A DNA stretch of 64,000 nucleotides, from assembly GCA_030159075.1 (NCBI GenBank), contig BROG01000005.1, positions 124,001 through 188,000 on the forward strand, read 5' to 3'. Of the stretch, positions 31,850 to 52,956 are shown one piece after another; the stretch's first letter is position 1, and each line of letters starts with the position of its first letter. The notes under the pieces are model-generated. The model was not told where the DNA came from. It saw nothing but the letters and a program-made list of their open reading frames with translations, and did no database searches. A program made the translations under genes and the position numbers. This stretch comes from Atrina japonica (taxonomy: Eukaryota > Mollusca > Bivalvia > Pterioida > Pinnidae).

Positions 31850-33150
31850 GCAGCGAGACATTGGTAAGTCAACAGATTAGTGAGTCTCTTCATTGGTGTA
31901 TACAGTGATAGCAGTGAGTCACATTTTATACTGCAGGTGACTTGAAGTGAGTCATGTTGATCATATAGATGATCTATGACAGGACTGTGTAAAGAGTTTA
32001 GTAAGTTGCACTGATGTCAGAACCATTAATGTGAGTCTTTTTAATATACATTCATGTTGACTTGATAGAAGAATCATAATACTGATAGCTGTAAGTCATT
32101 TTTACAACAACTGCTCACATACTTTTTTATAGACCTACATCTCTTGTACAATGAGCTGTGTCCATATCTTTATAATGATATATAGATGATAAATGACATC
32201 TGTACTGTGAGTCATAATATTGATAACTGTAAGTCATGTTTGCAACACCTGCTCACATACTCAGTTTTACATCTTTTGTATGATGAGATGTACCGATGGC
32301 AAGCAACTGCTCACAAACTTATCTGTACTTTTCTTGTACAGTGAGCTTTGCCAATGGCACATACACAACTGCTCGCATACTGATCTGGACATCCCCTGTA
32401 CACTGAGCTTTGCCAGTGACACAACAATTGCTCACAAACTGATATGGACATTCCTTGTACACTGAGCTTTGCCAGTGACACAACAATTGCTCACAAACTG
32501 ATATGGACATTCCTTGTACACTGAGCTTTGACATTGGCACAACAATTGCTCACAGTTAACAGATCTGTACTTTTCATTTACAGTGAGATGTGCCAAAAGC
32601 ACAACAACTGTTCAAATTTTGATCTGGATATCTCCTGTACAGTAAGTTGTGTGCAATGGTGTGATCTGTACAGCAAGGCTGCTCAAATATTGATCTTGAC
32701 ATCTCCTGTACAGTGAGTTGTGTGCAGTGGTACAGGTGCTGAAATATTGATCTTGACATCTCTTGTATAGTGACTTGTCCGCAGTGGTACAACTGTTCAA
32801 ATATTGATCTTGACATCTCTTGTATAGTGACTTGTCCGCAGTGGTACAACTGTTCAAATATTGATCTTGACATCTCTTGTATAGTGAGTTGTGTGCAGTG
32901 GTACAACTGTTCAAATATTGATCTTGACATCAGTCTTGTGGTATAGTGAAATTGTCCGCAGTGGTGACTTGTCCGCAGTGGTACAACTGTTCAAATATTG
33001 ATCTTGACATCTCTTGTATAGTGAGTTGTGTGCAGTGGTACAACTGTTCAAATATTGATCTTGACATCTCTTGTATAGTGAGTTGTGTGCAGTGGTACAA
33101 CTGCTCAGATATTGATCTGAACATCTCTTGCACAGTGAGCTGTATTATAC
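31850..33150. repeat. 57-bp minisatellite, regular from about 32330
   Basis: The unit is approximately 'tcttgacatctcttgtatag' plus 'tgagttgtgtgcagtggtac' plus 'aactgttcaaatattga'. Copies are diverged at 31850-32560 and near identical at 32700-33110. 57 is 19 codons, so a frame open in one unit stays open: this explains the 100-118 aa minus-strand ORFs of 19-residue repeats, which I do not call as genes. Confidence 0.9.
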
Positions 33151-33159
33151 TGTGGTCTT

Positions 33160-33855
33160 AATTTAGTGCTACAAAGGTATATACATGTACATTGAATTGT
33201 GAGCTTCTCACAAAAAAATTCAAACCTCATGTTATCCAAGATTTCTCTTCTAAGTCTTTCATTGAATGTTCTATCATATTGTATACTTTTGTTTTCAAGA
33301 GGATATTTTGTTTTCATTTATAATTCCATGTGTGTTGTCTTTCCTCAGAATATCTTTGGGTTGTGTGTCTTCTGTACCATTGGTAGGATCATGTGTAAAA
33401 ATCTCATGATTTGTGATTGTTATTTTTATAGATATTAATAAACTTCTTTAAAAGATGCATTAAGTGTTTGTATTATATTTTGTAAATGGACATGGAAATA
33501 TTGTCTTACCAGAATTGCATACTTTTTCGAGACTTTGAACACTTTAATTTGTTCTCATGTAAACATACAAGATATTTTATGGGGATATGGAATATATCTA
33601 TACAAGTTCTTCCTGTCATCCACACATTCATCAAAATGGAAAATCAATCAGGACCCAGCACTATAATAATACTTGAGAGAAAAAAAATTACTCATCCTTG
33701 GCTAATCCTGAAGTCTGATTGGCTAAGCTTGCCTAGTTATAATAGGCCTATATTCAGTAAATTCTCAAGTTTTATGGTGCTATAAAACCGCATCACTCTG
33801 CAGGTGCATGTTTATATGGGGCGCTGTTTAAGTGTTTCTTCACTATTTTGTGAAA
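33160..33855. other. Intergenic, no recognisable feature
   Basis: AT-rich; short ORFs only, none with family resemblance. Confidence 0.4.
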
Positions 33856-34145
33856 TAAAAAAATTGAATTTCTGATATCACAAATGCATTTTTTATATCA
33901 GAAATTTGATTTTTTGATATCAGGAAATAGAGGTAAGTTTTTTATCATTTGATATAATAAATCTAATTTATGATATAAAAAAATACTACATATTATTCTT
34001 ATATCAGAAAATGATTTTCTGATATAAAAAAAAAATTTCTGATATAGATAATCGAATTTCTAATATCAAAAATTCATTTTTGATATCATAAAAATAATTT
34101 CTGATATAAATTTGTGATAACTCTAGAAACTGTAATTTTTAAGAT
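33856..34145. repeat. Palindromic 'tctgatatcaga' type array
   Basis: Repeats of 'tgatatcaaaaattcatttt' and 'ttctgatataaaaaa' alternate in both orientations. Each word is close to its own complement, so the array can form many small hairpins. Similar AT-rich arrays are common in marine invertebrate genomes. Confidence 0.7.
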
Positions 34146-34149
34146 TCTA

Positions 34150-37100
34150 CTTTGTGAAGACGAAAACCTTAATAGTGTCAAGGTATTTTGTTATACCGAA
34201 CCCGTAAAGAAATTAATACAGTGGTATTTTAACATACTTGATATATAATTGATTCATTTGTTTCTTATATTTCAAAATATAAACAATGTAGGCCTACAAG
34301 AAGAACATTTGAATGATCCAATAAAAATAAATTATTTTAGTTGGGCACGGTATTCGGTACCACTTTTCCTATATATTCGTTTTTTCATTTCTTCATGGAC
34401 CACACTTGCATCAGAACACATGTACACGACAGAAATAAATCTTATGGATGATAGTTTAAAGGAAGCATATACAAAACAAACAAATATTTAGGCAAAGCCT
34501 ATTTATTTTTCAACATCAGTACTATTTATTTCCATTCTGGTCGTACAAACGATTATTTAGGTAAGAGACGGGAACAATTTTTATCACGGCACCGGCAGTC
34601 TGTTACTTACTCACTGTCATGACTGTAGACAATATAATGAATAGGCTGTAATAATTTGATAAATAGAATAGGCCTAATGAATAATCAAGTTGAATAGCCT
34701 GTATGTAGCCTATGTACTACGATATATCTAAATACAGGAGTATGACGTTATAGCAGTGTAGATAATGTTTGAGGCCTTCTTTAGTGTTCTACCTACAGTA
34801 ATCCCTTTTGAGATTCTGTAAGGCAGGGCAACACGACAGAATCTCCAAAGGGATTATAATCCCTTTGGGGATTCTGTTGCAGCCGTTTTATCGTATTTCC
34901 CCACCTGAATCCCTTGTCCAGCATTCATAGTTTTATTCTGGAAATCTTGGCTTTGGTGACCAACTCGCTTCCAGAGAAATTTAAATATAGTCTGACCCAT
35001 ATTTGGTCAAGAATTTCAAAATGAATTTGTAAAGCAACCAATTGTCAAAATAAAAATATTTAACTGATATAATTTAAAAAGAAAAAAATTCTATCCTGTA
35101 TCTTTTCTACATACTTTTTTCTTTGTTTGGTCCCTTCAGTTTTTTAAAACATTCTTCCTACGTGAATCTCTCTCTTATCCATGCGATGTCGAATAATTGG
35201 GTCATGTGAGTAATCATTAATATTCTCACGCCTCTCTTGAAAATACTTATATGTAGGGGAATAACTCCTAATATATTATTTTTGTAAGGAATCTGTGATT
35301 GTGTGTTAACAGATCAGTGAGCCAGGCTAAATCAGTACGACCAGTAAACATTCCCTTTTTTACTTCTGCTCTCAAACTTCAAAAAATGGATGCCATTACA
35401 TATGGCAAAACTCTCGCAATTTATTTGAGTGCGAATATCAAGTACAAAACGGATTAATTCTTATTAGTCATGGACATGAATTTTTAATTCAGTATGTTTA
35501 GGATACCGCTACATTGAATTTAAGTTGTAAGTATCAACCATTTTATTTTAATCAGCCAAAACCAGCGGATAAAAAATATTTAGTTCAGACTATAATAAAT
35601 ACCTGGATGGCAATCAGTAAGTGGGTCATCTATCATTTCTAGACATATTTTTCTTCTTCTAACAGCTTACAGAGTCGGGTTCAACATACCATACGAGTTG
35701 ACAACAGTTCAACATGGCAGTGGGGTTTAACAATATTTGACACAGAAAGTTTCTGATATGGCTAAGAGAAACATTCAGAAGCTAAACTTTTGTCTTCAGA
35801 ATGAAAATGTATTAAATTGATGTACTCAAAGATGTGTTTTCGGTAATTTGTACCATGTTTTGGTAAATGACTGTATTTGGTAATTCGTAGGACCGAGCCT
35901 ACAGTACAACATGTAAAAATTGGAATAGATGCAATTGCAGTATCACAGGATGTATAAGCAGCTTTATATATCCCTGGTATAAGTAACATATTAGTCATAC
36001 AATGTTTAATCAAAAGTCGGTATGTTGTCCTAATCATAATGACAATTGACAAATTTACAAGTACCGGTACATGAATGATATATAGCCTAACTAAAGTAAA
36101 TTTGGTTACAGAGAGGGAACAGGTACTTTTGGTGTAGCCCATGTTCAACATAGGTATATTCAAACTGGGATAATTCAGCCTACTGAAATTACTATACTAT
36201 GTATTGTATGTCATGACAGATGTCTAGACATTATTCTAAAGATAGTTTGTTGGATTCACTGTATTCAAGAAAAATGAAAATTGCAGTTAATCGGGGATCA
36301 GACATTTTGTATTGAATGACTTTTGCCGACTTGTAACAGTTAATTTTTATACGTTAGATTATCAAGCCTCAACTATTCATTCTATATCTATGATGTAAAA
36401 AAGATATTTAGTCTTCAAATAATAAACATTTTATATTTTACTCGTTAAATTTTACAAGTTTCACTGTATATGGTATGACACATGCTTTGATCGCTCTACT
36501 GTCAGCCAATTAGCAAGCATTTAAGATATACTTATGAAAACGTAATGGAGTCATATATATTTTTTCCAATGTTTATGTTAATGATTTTGCTTACTGGCTA
36601 TCCAAGGCCAAGTTTACAAAATATAACTAAATAAGATCATAACAATGAAAACCAAACACTAGATCAGTTTCATTTACAGCCAAATTAATATTTTTTACTT
36701 GTCCTTAAATTAACTTCATAATAAATCTGAATTTGTAACATGTCATAAAAAATACACTCAATTATACTGTATTGACTATATATAAGTCCATTCAGAATAA
36801 AATGAAATTTTCTCCCAGTGAAGTTAATTAACTGAACAGTAATGTATCTTTAAGTTGCTGTGTAACCATCTGAAGTGACCCACATATTTATTATGTTTTA
36901 CTTGTTTCTCACGTTGTCCCAACACACCATCAGTTTATGTTGGATATTTTGATATAGCACATGTACTGGTAACTGTTGAAAATGAACTGATATGGTATAC
37001 AAATAGAATTGAAAGGACTTACCAAGAACAAACAAATTTCCATTTTTCCTACAAAATTTCATCATTCCGAGTTTCCTAATTTCATCATGCTTTAAAATTG

Positions 37101-37356
37101 ATCAAATGTCAAATTTCATCATATACCCTACAGAAATCATATATTAATAAGTGCACATGCCACATGTTATTGTAACATAAATGCATCAGTCTTGAATAAA
37201 GGAACAAATTTAAGATTACTACAGAAAAATTATAATAGAAATTTAACTGTTAATAACAGCAGGTAATTATAAGTTTGTCAGCCAATCTAAGGTAATGTTG
37301 CAAACTTGATGAAAATGTAATTTACTGAATGTGTAGGAATTTTTTTTTTCATACAG
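34150..37356. other. Intergenic region upstream of EIF2S1
   Basis: Mostly non-repetitive AT-rich DNA. A 133-codon ORF lies on the minus strand (36163 to 35762) with hydrophobic stretches but no recognised family. I see no second exon, so it is not called. An acceptor with a T-rich tract ends at 37356, so EIF2S1 probably has at least one untranslated 5' exon somewhere here. The promoter cannot be placed. Confidence 0.4.
34836..34877. repeat. 42-bp near-perfect palindrome
   Basis: ACAGAATCTCCAAAGGGATTA is followed directly by its complement with one mismatch and no loop. A third related word, 'atcccttttgagattctgta', starts at 34801. Head-to-head ends of short elements are one explanation. Confidence 0.85.
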
Positions 37357-37363
37357 AATTTGA

Positions 37364-45840
<8,477 letters not shown>

Positions 45841-46195
45841 ACTTATAAAAAATGAACTTTGACTAATCATTGTCATCTTGATGTTACAATTCAGTTACTG
45901 GTACATTATCCAGAACTTTGACTTTTTGTCTCCAAGCATGTGACATTTTAAATATTTTTGAAGTAATACAATTTGAACACACATATTTGTATCTGCAATG
46001 TCATTTTTAGTGTAAGGAACTTATTGTAAAATGCTAATTGAAAGCATTTTATTTTGTAAATTATTTATATGTATTTGTATCAACTCACACTGACACCATT
46101 GACTGTTAATGCTTGGATTACATCAGGATGTTGTGAAGCCCTGAGATTATGCAGATTTTTCTGTAGTTTGTGGACTATATACTTTACCCATACTG

Positions 46196-46201
46196 AATAA
46201 A
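46196..46201 (+). terminator. Polyadenylation signal AATAAA (EIF2S1)
   Basis: AATAAA lies 356 bp after the EIF2S1 stop, followed by a GT-containing stretch ('cagtgtgttcat' at 46225). A second AATAAA lies near 46475. Confidence 0.6.
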
Positions 46202-46209
46202 TATCTGCA

Positions 46210-49204
46210 TATTTATATACAAAACAGTGTGTTCATAGTTAACTAATGATTTCAGAGAAAGTAGCTTGTTGGCAGGATACGTGTATCATTATATTACCTG
46301 CCTATATATTTAGAACCATTTAAAATGTTTAGATTTACAAAATATTGGAACATAAGTTGCAAAGATCAACAACATAACATTATCCATTCATGCTATCCAC
46401 AAAAAATACATGATCTGCAGTAAAAAAAAAAGTTGATTGATGTTACTATATTTTGTGTACAGAAATGAAGACAAATAAATCATAAATATTGAAATTTGTT
46501 GTTGTTTATCTTATATATCTATTGTGTGAAGAAAAGAGGAAACCAATGGCAGGTGTATTTCTCTTGTAAAAATGAGAGAGAGAGAGAGAGAGAATCAGAT
46601 TTGAACAATTCACTTTGCAGTGGTTATAAGATAACACAGAACTCTTACAATCCTTTACATTAACTTCTAATTACTAAGTAAGGAATCATTTATGGAGGAC
46701 TTTGTTACTATCTTTTTACTTTTGAAGGTCTTGTTACTTTGGTGCAATTTGACTATGGAACAATGCGAGTTTTACTTTCTAGTAGATTGTATTCTAGCCA
46801 TCACAACGCTAGAAATTTAATCATTTAATTATGTTCCTACAAAAGTACATTTACTTTAAGAAGAGTGTAACTTAGATGCAGATACAAAAATGAAAATTGT
46901 CATCATTGATAGTCAAATTTTGACCAGAAACCCAATTTACATGTTTTTTATTGGTTTAAAAATTAGATAGAATTAGGTAAAAGACATAATACCAGATTTA
47001 CCTTAAACCTTACATGGTGCTTATGTACCAATAATAATACATTAATGTAATAATACAATGTATTTTGAACTAAATTAATAGTACATTATAGCCTCAATAG
47101 TGGGGATTGTTAGATTAGGATTATAAAATCTACAGAAGATTGATCAAGTCAGTTGAAAACCAAATTTGATAAATGTGTAGGACTAGCTTTGAAGATCCTG
47201 GGGAAAATGGCATTACTTTGGTGTCCAGAATACATGGTAGTTATTACAATGAAATCCTGTTGAGAAAGATGTCTTTAAGATCAGTTAGTTAATTTAAAAA
47301 ATCCAGGAGTGTTCTGTTAAAGATGCTGAAAAATTTGATTAGTCCAGCAAAGATAAGATTGTTGTCCTAGTGCTGTTAGGGCAATCTAAATATTAATTTT
47401 TTTTAACCTAAAAATATATTTGATATTTTGCATAATAACGTTTGATTGGACACGTAATGCTCAAGTAAAAAAGCACATCCTTTCAACTTACAGAAGATGA
47501 TTAAAAATTCATTGAATGATGATCATCACGTTGCAGTACAAAACCAAAGTTTTTTATCTAGGACAGAAAAGAAAATATTTTTATAAAAGAGTTGTTTATG
47601 GTGCAATGGGCAGATACAAGTATAATAATAACAGCTTAAACATCAACCAGGTAATCCTGATCTGCCCAATGCTTATTACCTTAAGAAATTTGAAATTGTC
47701 TTTGCTTTAACTCTCATCTCTAGATGATCATGAACTCCAGACTGCCAAAGAATCTTCGACATTAAACTGAATACTTCGTTTACAGACATTTATAGACAAC
47801 CTTAGTTGGAAATCAGCTAGAGGCATTGAGGTAAATGAGGACTGTTTAATGTAAAATACATGATCTGCTGCAGGGCTTTATACCCCATCGTAGTTGATTA
47901 TATGTTCTTGCCTACTTATTATTATCGCAATTTCCAAATGTTTGTCAGAGCTAGTGTTTTGCTTCTGTAACAAACGCCATCACAGAAAAGTGGACAGGAT
48001 CATATGGTAAATACATCTGTAACATTCTATGTCTTCATAATTCATATTTTCTTTACTCCGATCAAACTCGAAGCAATATAAATGGTTCCTTATGTGGTTT
48101 TCTATGGAAAATGTCCTCTGATAAAAATAATGCATGGAATAGAGTGGAAATAGTCATGTTCAAAATGTTGCACAGAAGGACAATAGCGTCAAGAAAATAA
48201 ACTCTTGATAAAATTAAAACATAGATATCAACACAGCTGTTTTCCTCAAGTTTAACCAACCTTGTTCAGTTTAGCCTTAAGAGGAAAAAGGGTACTCTGA
48301 GGGATACAATTTTTTCTTCTTAATTTTTGCATACGTATTCATTATGAATGAATGAATTAATAGAATGAATAATCTGGCAAATTTGTGGGTAAGTAAGGGA
48401 TATTTACGTATGCATGTATTATGTCCCTTTCAGGAATATTGATAACTGTCCTATTCAATATTTAAAAACATTTTTAATGTTTATTTACAAAACACATTTT
48501 TCTATCTAACTTGGTAATATTTGATCTAAAGCAATTCTCGTGTGTTTATGGTTTAAACAGAGTTAGTGGATAAAGGAGACGAAAGATTGAAAGCTGTGAC
48601 CCCAAAAATACCAAATTTTTATCACACTTAAATCTTACAGTTGGTCACTATAAAAAAATTTAGTCATCAAATTTTTTAACTTTTCTGTAAATGCTCAATT
48701 CAGAATGGTTAACAATTATTTAGATTCAATAAAACATTTGTTGTTTGTATATAGCAAAGAAATAACACCAAGAGGTATGATGGAATTGAGCATGATTTTT
48801 TTAAACAAAACATCATTTTAAAGAAGACGTTACCACCATTTGACCTTGAACCTGACTTTGACCTTGACTGGGCGATGCGCCGCACGAAAAGGAACCTTTC
48901 CTGTAAGTTTCTCAAAAGTGTCACATAGAAAGTTATGACAATATATATCAAAATGTGACTGTGCCCAGAGAAACAGACAGATGGATAGAAGATTCCAGAT
49001 ATTGTGAAGATGTGCTTCAAAGACACGACTGTTGAATTAGTATATTCATAAAGAACAGCTTTATTTATTTCTAGATCTGAATTCACTATTTAATGTATGT
49101 TTTCTGGGGACAAATTTGCACCGTCTGTTATGTTTGTTTAGATTGCCAACATCAGTTCTACTCTTTTCTATTTATCACTATTTTTTCACTAAATATGTGG
49201 TGTA
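46210..49204. other. Intergenic between EIF2S1 and DEPTOR
   Basis: AT-rich with a (GA)n tract at 46574-46594. At 48835-48965 there is a dispersed-repeat fragment ('accatttgaccttgaacctg', 'ttgaccttgactgggcgat'). No convincing coding exon on either strand. Confidence 0.45.
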
Positions 49205-49410
49205 GAAAGTGAGATGACTCATTGGTAAGATCATTGGCTTCGCAAGCGAGATCCCCGCGTTTGATGCCTTGTCTGGGTCGGACACGAGACCTCGTTAAAA
49301 CAAGTACTGACTTCTATTTTGGACGAGACTAAAATCCTGAGCCAAGACAGACGTGACACGTTAATGATACCTCATTGTATTGAAATAAAGTCAACTAGCA
49401 CAAGTTTATG
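49205..49410 (+). mobile_element. tRNA-derived SINE, family C
   Basis: 'gatgactcattggtaagatc' (A-box region), 'ccccgcgtttgatgcc' (B-box-like), and a body ending 'aaataaagtcaactagcac'. Distinct from families A and B in this window. Confidence 0.6.
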
Positions 49411-49514
49411 ACACGTGACCTAGCCCATGATTTCATTCAGTTTAAGTGAACATTTCCTGACAGGACATATAAAATCAACATTACAACACAAAATAATTGG
49501 GAAATGTTCCGTGA

Positions 49515-49650
49515 TAAATATTGATAACTGCAAGTCACCATTACAAAAACAAGATGTGGGGGAAATGTTGATAACTGCAAGTCACCATCACAAAAACAAG
49601 ATACATATATAAGTGTGTGGGAAATGTACTGATGACTGTAAGTCAACAAT
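49515..49650. repeat. Short tandem repeat ('gataactgcaagtcacc'), 3 copies
   Basis: Copies start at about 49521, 49568 and 49629, with 'attacaaaaacaagat' spacers. Confidence 0.6.
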
Positions 49651-50244
49651 ACAACAGTTTCATAATCCATGTTCACCTCGTGTGCTCTTTTCAAACTTGC
49701 ACGTACGTATGCATATGGTCAGGTCCAAGGCAGCCTTGACCAATGCACTAGCATGGGTTCAAACATACGGCCTTCATAGCTCAATAGATAAAGGAATTTT
49801 GAAATGTGACAATGACAAGGATTTGTTTGCATAACGCACATTTACAATAATTGTCAAGGTCTCGTAGTTTAGGTAATAAAGACGCATCAATATGGTTTAA
49901 ATTTATGCTGAACCTAAGTACAAGAATATGCTTACAGTGATTTTGATAGAACACATTAAAATGAATTTTTTTTGTTCAAAATTTTAGGAAACCAATTAAA
50001 TATTTCAAGTATAAAGTAACCCCTAACAGTAGATGAATAACAATAGCTACGCTTCTTACTACATGTCATAAAGGCAATACTACCTTAAGAAATAATTCCT
50101 GATAAATTTGAAGACATAATAATTGCATAATATTCCAAGCTATTCCTGAAAATGTAAATGACATTTTAACATATAAGTAATGCAATTTGTAAAACGACAT
50201 ACATAAACTTGAGACTTTTTCTTATTTGTCAAATCAGTTACAAA

Positions 50245-50650
50245 ATTAGACAGAAGTCCTGGATGCTAGTGGCATACCCCGATATCGTTTACTTTTGACC
50301 TAATGACCTTGGACTTTGACCTACTTTTCAAAAACTTTAACCTCGGCAGTATCTTTTAAACCATGAGGGATAGGGTTTTGATATTCCACATATAGATTTC
50401 TTATGACCCGGGCTTTCGTTTGTATTTTTTTTTTGACCTAGTGACCTTGACCTTGAACTTTGATCTTCTTTTTAAAAACTTTGACCTAAACTATGTCTTT
50501 ACAACCATGAGGATTAGGGCTTTAATATTTCTTATATAGATTCCTCATGACCAGATCTTAAATACTGATAGCTGTGGGTAAAAACCCATTCTTAAAATGT
50601 ATACCCATTTTCGGGGAGCTTTGTTGTCTTCTGACAACTTTTATTTAGTT
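50245..50650 (+). mobile_element. 'TGACCTTGACC' family element
   Basis: It has module order 'tgacctaatgaccttggact', 'aaccatgagggatagggttt', 'tagatttcttatgacc', 'gacctagtgaccttgacctt' and the end 'gggagctttgttgtcttctg'. This is the longest and cleanest copy in the window. Confidence 0.7.
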
Positions 50651-50943
50651 TTGAAATACAAGGATTTAATAATTATTAGATTCAATGACAATTAAATATT
50701 TTTATTGTTATTGCGAAACACTCCATGTAAAATCAATTTAAACTAAGTTATTTTCACTTGGCCAATCAAAATACTTTTTTTTTAGTTTTGGAAATACTTT
50801 TTCTTGTTTTATGATAATTCATTTTGATAAAAATGTAATAAATAGAATATTTGCTAATATTTTATGAATATTATTCTTATTTCATCGCGTTAGGTAGAAG
50901 AATACATATGTAAAACGAGTACATAAGTTGGCAAAGATCATCA

Positions 50944-50947
<4 letters not shown>

Positions 50948-51030
<83 letters not shown>
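50948..51030. repeat. (TA)n microsatellite
   Basis: About 40 TA units 340 bp before the DEPTOR start codon. Confidence 0.9.
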
Positions 51031-51031
<1 letters not shown>

Positions 51032-51367
51032 GAACGTCTTCAGCATTTTGTTTTGGCCTCTGTTGTAAAACTATAAAATTGGTATATATGTCTCTATGTA
51101 TGCATACATGTATATATATATATATATGTATGTATATACTGTTGTATCAGTCACGTTTACGAACTGGGTGAGTATCGTCACTTTAATCTTTATATGAGAT
51201 AACTTGTTCTCTGCTTGTTTTATTTTGATAGATAATGAATTTATATCTATGCAAACATCGTAAAATATTGTGTACAAATTTAGAACTTTCTGATAATATT
51301 CATCGATTATTACGTTCCATCAGTCTTCCCGGTTTCATTATAAACCACATCTATAGTTGTGATTAAA

Positions 51368-52876
51368 ATGGAAAAACGTGAGCGAGACAATTCAGTGAGT
51401 CTTTGTGATACATACGAAATATTCCTTGCCGGAGAGACCATAAGGTTTGTTGTTGTTTTTGTTGATTTTTATTTTGTACAGCAAAGTCAACACAGGTAAA
51501 GCTATTTACCTATTGTAAACCTTCGAATCAACCGAAGTGTCAATGTGCACATTGTTTCAATTTTATCAATGAAAACAATCCATGAGGCCCGTTAGAATCT
51601 TTCTTGTCTGGGAATACGACGTTCTTTGTCAATATATCAGCAATTTTTTTTTTTAAGTTGCAGTAAAATGTGTTTACAAATAATATTAACAAAAATACCA
51701 TTAGTATCCGTAAAATGTAAACTTGTTTTATTCTAAAGAAATCAATGTTATTTTTCTTTTCAAATATTCTCTTGGGATAAAGTTTTGATGTAATTTCTAA
51801 ATATTTTCTTTCACTGTTCCTGCAGCGCTGATTATGGGAAGACGAAGATATATTGTTAATATGATAAAATTATTTGAGACTCTTGGTTAGCATATAAATC
51901 AACCGTATCTCATTATAACAAACACTCGGTATTGTAAATCTTGACAACATGTAAATACATGTACCCCTCAACATATATGTATATAAACAAAGAATGCCAC
52001 GTCACAAAACAGTTTTATTTATTAGTTTTATTAACTTACATTGCGACACGTGGTTCGCGTTACAAACGCTCATCAGTCAATGTTCATCAACAAAAATGTA
52101 TTGAATTTATGATGAATAAATTACGATTATGCGGTAACTTTACAAATAATGAACATTCTTACATCGGGGTGTAACTAAATACAAAAATAAAAGATGTAAA
52201 CTTTGTGACATCATTATTAAAGGTCAAACATTCAAATTAAAAAATTCTTGTTCTGTATTTTTTACCAAAAGAATATAAAATTGCAATTCTAAAAACCTAA
52301 TATATGTAATTTTATGTTAAAATTGCAAGGAAGAATATATTGGATGTACTCAGTCACTAAACGACAGAGTAGCTCAACACAAGAGCAATATAAAGTTACA
52401 GCATAAATGTAATTTATTCGTTTCTAAGCATATATTTCAATGTAGTAAAGGGAATTTCAAAATCATGCCAATATATCAAACAGATGACTATTCGAATATT
52501 ACACCCAAAAAGCAAGATTTTATTGATAAATTCAAACCATTACTTAACAGAACGTAAGCCACACATTTCATATAATCTTATGCAAGAGGAGTAACCTTTT
52601 TATCAGAATAACTAATTTTGTTTATTCTTTGCATTGAGCTTCATACATTAGTGTTATCTTATCTATTTCATCAACTGCTTATACATGTTTTTACTTTACC
52701 ACTATAAGATTCATGATATATTCAATACATTTTTGTTGATGATCATTGCTTGGTGAGCGTCTGTAATGCGAAACACGTGTCGCAATGTAAGTTAATAAAA
52801 TTAAAAACTGTTTTGTGATGGGGCATTTATTTTGATATTTAATTTCTTTATGTTGGATTTTAAATAACTTATATAT

Positions 52877-52956
<80 letters not shown>

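Larger units (their letters stand above)
51985..52830 (+). mobile_element. Penelope-like element fragment with GIY-YIG endonuclease and inverted ends
   Basis: The reading frame from about 52190 to 52555 (with stops) gives a CKLCD motif, then YVILC..C, EEYIGCTQSL and NDRVAQHK, the pattern of the C-terminal GIY-YIG endonuclease of Penelope-like elements. Terminal segments 52005-52090 and 52738-52825 are inverted copies ('cttacattgcgacacg' / 'cgtgtcgcaatgtaag', 'aaaacagtttta' / 'taaaaactgtttt'). The RT domain is missing. Both ends carry hammerhead-like motifs. It is inactive: stops at several places and a truncated 5' part. Confidence 0.75.
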
